Part shown: one piece after another, positions 60,853 through 64,000 of the stretch
How positions within the stretch are numbered: the stretch's first letter is position 1
Layout of the letters: the number at the start of each line of letters is the position of its first letter
Source: Triglochin maritima
Lineage: Eukaryota; Streptophyta; Magnoliopsida; Alismatales; Juncaginaceae
Assembly: GCA_963682175.1 (NCBI GenBank)
Contig: OY821774.1
Coordinates: forward strand, 45,336,201-45,400,200
DNA length: 64,000 bases
Direction: 5' to 3'
The notes under the pieces: generated by a model
What the model was told of the DNA's origin: nothing
Seen by the model: the letters and a program-made list of their open reading frames with translations, nothing else
Databases searched by the model: none
Position numbers and translations under genes: made by a program

Positions 60853-61489
60853 TGTTGGATTATTAAGTTTGGGTTAGGCCCCTGAACAACTTAATTGGGA
60901 AAATCCAATATTGAGTTGAAGATAAGATGTATTGAGCCATGTGTCATGTGCTCACCTCTCTTTTTTAGTCTCACATTGGGGAACTTGGAAAGTTGAAGAA
61001 TGTTGATAAGCACTCCCATGACCCTTTAATTGTAGAAAGAGAGGAGTAGAGAATTTTCCACACACAAGCGCGTGCCCGTCCGGTCCAGGATGGGGCAGGG
61101 GATTTGGGGGAAATTAGAGGTTTTAACCTCGAGGTGATAGTTATATCTTTTTGGTCCTCGAGTTAATTGCTTATTTAAGTCCTTGATTACAAATATATAT
61201 ATATCACGTTAAGTTCTCCCGATGAAATACACGTTCTAATCTCTCTCTCTCAAATATTTTCTCTGAGCCAAGTCAGAATTCGACGGCTCGGTTTGTAAAG
61301 TGTTTTCTGATCATTATTCTTCGTTGTTTGATGTTCGAACATGAATTTGTACGTTGACTTAATCTAGATTCTACTGAAAATATTTGCTACGTTGAGTAAT
61401 AATTCGTTTGCACCAAAAGTGGACATGTCAGGCATGCCGGAAAAAATTTCTGGACAGAATTTCAAACGTTGGCAACAACGTATGAAATA

Positions 61490-62815
61490 ATCGTGGGATC
61501 GTGAGAGTCTCTAATTCTAATCACTTTTAACCCTAATTACCTGCTTGTTTAACGATCAAAGATATGTAGCGGAATTTATAACTAAACAAGCAAGTAAAGG
61601 ACTGGAAAATGCAAACTACAAGGAGTCGGGGGATTTTTATAGAGGTTTGACAACCCACCCGGGTCCTACTCCTCTCTTGCAAGCTCCGCTCGGATCACCG
61701 AGCTCCGCTCACGACTTCACTAACCACTCCCCATTCCAGGTCGGGAGAGAACGCATTTACAATCTTCAAACTCGCGAACAACCCTCGCCGAGCTTGACTC
61801 CTCCTCTCACAATCCGAGAGGGATACTTTGGGCTCTCACCGAAGTCTATACTCTTGTCTTGGGCTTTCACCAAGACACTTGCTTCGTGAACAAACAATGA
61901 GTGGAACAACACTCTCTAATCTTGAGCACACTTGAGTGAGAATAGGATTTAAGACTAAAGTGTGGAAGGTTTGAGGCTTGGAGTGTTTGAAGCTTTGTCT
62001 ATAATGTAGGGGACAAATAGTAGTGGGAGAGTTGTGTTAAAATGTATTTTACAACTCTATTTATAAGCTCCTAAAGAGTTATAGCCGTTGAGGATGAATT
62101 GGGTAAAGATTGTGTAAGATACACAAAACAGAAACTGACAGGACCCAGTTCTGAGTAAGTTCGGTCGACCGGATCGGGCTGAACGGTCGACCGTTTCGCA
62201 ATTTAGAACTCGGTTCGGTCGACCACCAAAGGCTATAATCTTGGTACACTTCAGTGATTGGTTGAACACCGAGATAGGTTCGGTTGACCGATTCACACCA
62301 GGCTCTTTGAGGTTGACAAACAAGATCATATTCGGTCGACCGAAACAAGTTCCTCGGTCGACCGAAAACTAACAGGCAATTTTGGTTTGTCGATCTTCTA
62401 AGTTCGGTCGACCGAACAAGGTCCTCGGTCGACCGATACACTAATTGTATTTGGAGTATATGGAGATAATACGAATACGACCGTTGGGTATAATACGACA
62501 AAACAAACGGTCGGAAAAAAATATGTTAACTCGATCGACTGAAAATGTCTGGATGGTCGACCGAACTTGGGCAGTAAAACACTTACATGATATATGATCA
62601 CTCGGTCGACCGAATGTGGGCAGATTGTTCAGGTTTTGGTTTAGTGTTTTACGGTCTAAGTTTGGGTGATCTATTGAAGTCCAAATTATGTGAAATTTCG
62701 TGTGACTTCTATAGGGAACATAATGTGTGTTTGAGTAGTTTTTAGCTCAAGTATGCTCAATTACACAAAGTTCCTAAGACTCAAAGAAAAAAGGTCAACA
62801 AATATGGTTGACCGT
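61490..62815 (-). mobile_element. LTR-like insert in the copia gag, inverted relative of the solo LTR at 26.8 kb
   Basis: Read on the minus strand, it starts near TGTTGACCTTTT, has about nine TTCGGTCGACCGAA-like palindromes (62160-62610), a TTATAAATAG box near 62060, and leader sequence with AAGCTTCAAACACTCC and CAAGCCTCAAACCTTCC. This is the same order as in the solo LTR on the plus strand at 26.8-28.3 kb. Exact ends and a target duplication were not fixed. It contains no coding domain. Confidence 0.7.
62160..62615. repeat. Cluster of TTCGGTCGACCGAA palindromes, locus 3
   Basis: Copies near 62160, 62185, 62215, 62332, 62354, 62403, 62424, 62555 and 62601 retain GGTCGACC exactly, and TTCGGTTGACCGATTC lies near 62278. 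This is the best preserved of the three clusters. Confidence 0.9.
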
Positions 62816-62825
62816 TATTGGTTTA

Positions 62826-63447
62826 ATTGATGTAATCGAAAAGACTTTTCCATTTTTGAAACCGAAGATCCCAAAATCAAAGCAGCACAGGACTTCTAGA
62901 TAGAGAAGAACAAATTATGTCGAGGTTGCATTATGTTGGCTCTGTCCAACGTGCTCTTCGATGTATATTAGGGGTGAGCATCGGTCCAGACCCGGACCGG
63001 ACCGGACCGGACCGAAACCCGGACCGGTTGGTTTCGGTCCGGACCGAACCCGGACCGGACCGGAAGTTGCTCTCCCCTAATGTATATAGTTTGTCCTCCT
63101 CTGCCTCTGTAACTGCAAAAGATTTGTGGGATGAGTTGGATAAAAAATATAATACTGAGGACTTAGGTCATGAAAAATATTATGTTGGAAAATTCATGAA
63201 GTTTCAGATGGTTGAAAGCAAGTCAGTTACTGAACAAGCCCATCAGTTTATGATCTTAATCCATGGCTTAAAAGAGGCTGAAATGAAGCTTCCTGAGAAG
63301 TTTCTGGTAATGTCAATCATAGAGAAGTTCCCTCGGTCATGGGAGGACTTCAGTATGTCTTTAAAGCATAGGAGAGGAAAACTGACTATAGATGACCTCA
63401 TGGTTGCTATTGCAATCGAGGAGGAACATCGGGGTAAAAACCAGTGA
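62826..63447 (+). pseudogene. Copia gag (UBN2-type) second half
   Basis: Before the MITE the frame reads ETEDPKIKAAQDF, a stop, then IEKNKLCRGCIMLALSNV. After it the frame reads SLSSSASVTAKDLWDELDKK, TEDLGHEKYYVGKFMKF and SVTEQAHQFMILIHGLKEA, typical of the UBN2 capsid domain of plant copia elements. The MITE plus duplication adds 119 nt and so shifts the frame. An open frame from 62917 nevertheless runs straight through the MITE into the downstream gag. Confidence 0.88.
62969..63079. mobile_element. Ac-like hAT MITE, 111 bp, with 8-bp target duplication
   Basis: The ends are TAGGGGTGAGCATCGG and CTCTCCCCTA. ATGTATAT lies on both sides (62961-62968 and 63080-63087). The interior is made of CGGACCGGACC strings, as in the 234-bp relative at 35.2 kb. 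Confidence 0.95.
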
Positions 63448-63659
63448 TGCCTGTGGAGTTTCAACTAAAAGCAAATGTATTAATTGAATCCTCATCTAAG
63501 TCGCATTTTAAAGGAAAACCACAATCTTCCTATAAGATAAAACCTAAGGCCAAAATCCAGAAAAAGTCAACAAACAAATCATGTTGGAATGATTCCTAAG
63601 TATGTCATTGAGAATAAAAAATAACAAGTGTGTGTACAAACTAAACAACCAAAGAAACC

Positions 63660-64000
63660 TTTTCATTCTGTGAATAGAGATACAAGTATTTTAGAACTCG
63701 TACACACTGATACTTGTGAATTTAATGACATGTTAACTAGGGACAAAAAAATCCTGTGAATAGAGATACAAGTATTTTAGAACTCGTACACACTGATACT
63801 TGTGAATTTAATGGCATGTTAACTAGGGACAAAAAGATTTTTTTATCACTTTCATTGATGATAGTTCAAAATATTGCTATGTTTATCTTCTGAAAAGTAA
63901 GGATGAAGCGTTATCTAAGTTCCTTATTTTTAAGAACAAAGCAGAGACACAAACTGAAAAGAAACTTAGGAGGTTGAGATCCGATAGAGGTGGTGAATAT
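63660..64000 (+). pseudogene. Copia integrase, N-terminal part, with an 86-bp tandem duplication
   Basis: The frame reads LELVHTDTCEF, then, after breaks, FIDDSSKYCYVYLLKSKDEA and LRRLRSDRGGEY, the retroviral-type integrase core of copia elements (Asp in HTDTCEF, Asp in IDDSS, RSDRGGEY). A block starting CTGTGAATAGAGATACAAG at 63668 is repeated at 63754. The 86-bp step is not a multiple of three and breaks the frame. It continues beyond the window. Confidence 0.85.

Larger units (their letters stand above)
60853..64000 (+). mobile_element. Ty1/copia retrotransposon, incomplete at the window edge, with nested insertions
   Basis: A probable 5' LTR starts TGTTGGATTATTAAG at 60853 and runs to about 61350. 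The gag begins near 61430 (MPEKISGQNFKRWQQRMK), is interrupted from about 61490 to 62815 by an LTR-like insert, resumes at about 62826, and is interrupted again by a hAT MITE at 62969-63079. The integrase begins near 63690 and runs off the end of the window. Several stops and shifts show it is inactive. Confidence 0.85.

Overview
The window is nuclear DNA of a flowering plant. It is AT-rich, its genes carry GT-AG introns with plant-type exon structures, and TE insertions separate the genes. The gene families are land-plant ones (ALOG/LSH, XBAT35-type ankyrin-RING ligase, cytosolic malate dehydrogenase, IPUT1/PGSIP6). A eudicot is likely, but I cannot name the lineage from sequence alone. No CRISPR array, operon or rRNA gene was seen, and no tRNA gene was recognised.

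Four host genes can be modelled. (1) An LSH/ALOG transcriptional regulator, intronless, minus strand, 322-930. (2) An XBAT35/XBOS34-like ankyrin-RING E3 ligase, minus strand, nine exons, 17608-23130; every junction closes in frame and two introns use GC-AG splice sites. (3) Cytosolic NAD-malate dehydrogenase, plus strand, seven exons, 44303-47567, 332 aa. (4) A GT8 inositol phosphorylceramide glucuronosyltransferase (IPUT1/PGSIP6 type), plus strand, ten exons, 49585-56178, 535 aa. Its first intron is a decayed tandem array containing a second copy of part of exon 1.

Most of the rest is transposable elements. 3.0-4.0 kb holds a CACTA end. 5.5-7.6 kb is a MULE-like non-autonomous element filled with an A-rich minisatellite. 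7713-12584 is a complete Mutator-like element (here MULE-A) with a perfect 9-bp target duplication; it carries a decayed transposase and a decayed plant-mobile-domain (PMD) gene. 23.3-26.2 kb is a broken copy of a second family (MULE-B) ending in a MULE-A terminus. 26816-28293 is a solo LTR with a 5-bp target duplication. 31.4-35.9 kb is a decayed MULE-A relative containing an Ac-like hAT MITE. 37796-38211 is a Harbinger-type MITE. 39596-44071 is a well-preserved MULE-B with an open FAR1-type transposase, a downstream OTU protease domain and an opposite-strand accessory gene. 57.5-60.4 kb is a third MULE family with a GRF-type zinc-finger gene. 60.85 kb to the end is a Ty1/copia element interrupted by an LTR-like insert and a hAT MITE.

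The most unusual signals are these: the MULE-B architecture (transposase plus OTU, an accessory protein that keeps the tails but not the core of a PMD protein, and GC-rich perfect palindromes inside the first intron of both genes); two MULE-B copies lying with the same end about 180 and 230 bp upstream of host start codons; a 14-bp palindrome (TTCGGTCGACCGAA and variants) clustered about ten times in each of three LTR-like regions; and the intron array of the IPUT1 gene.
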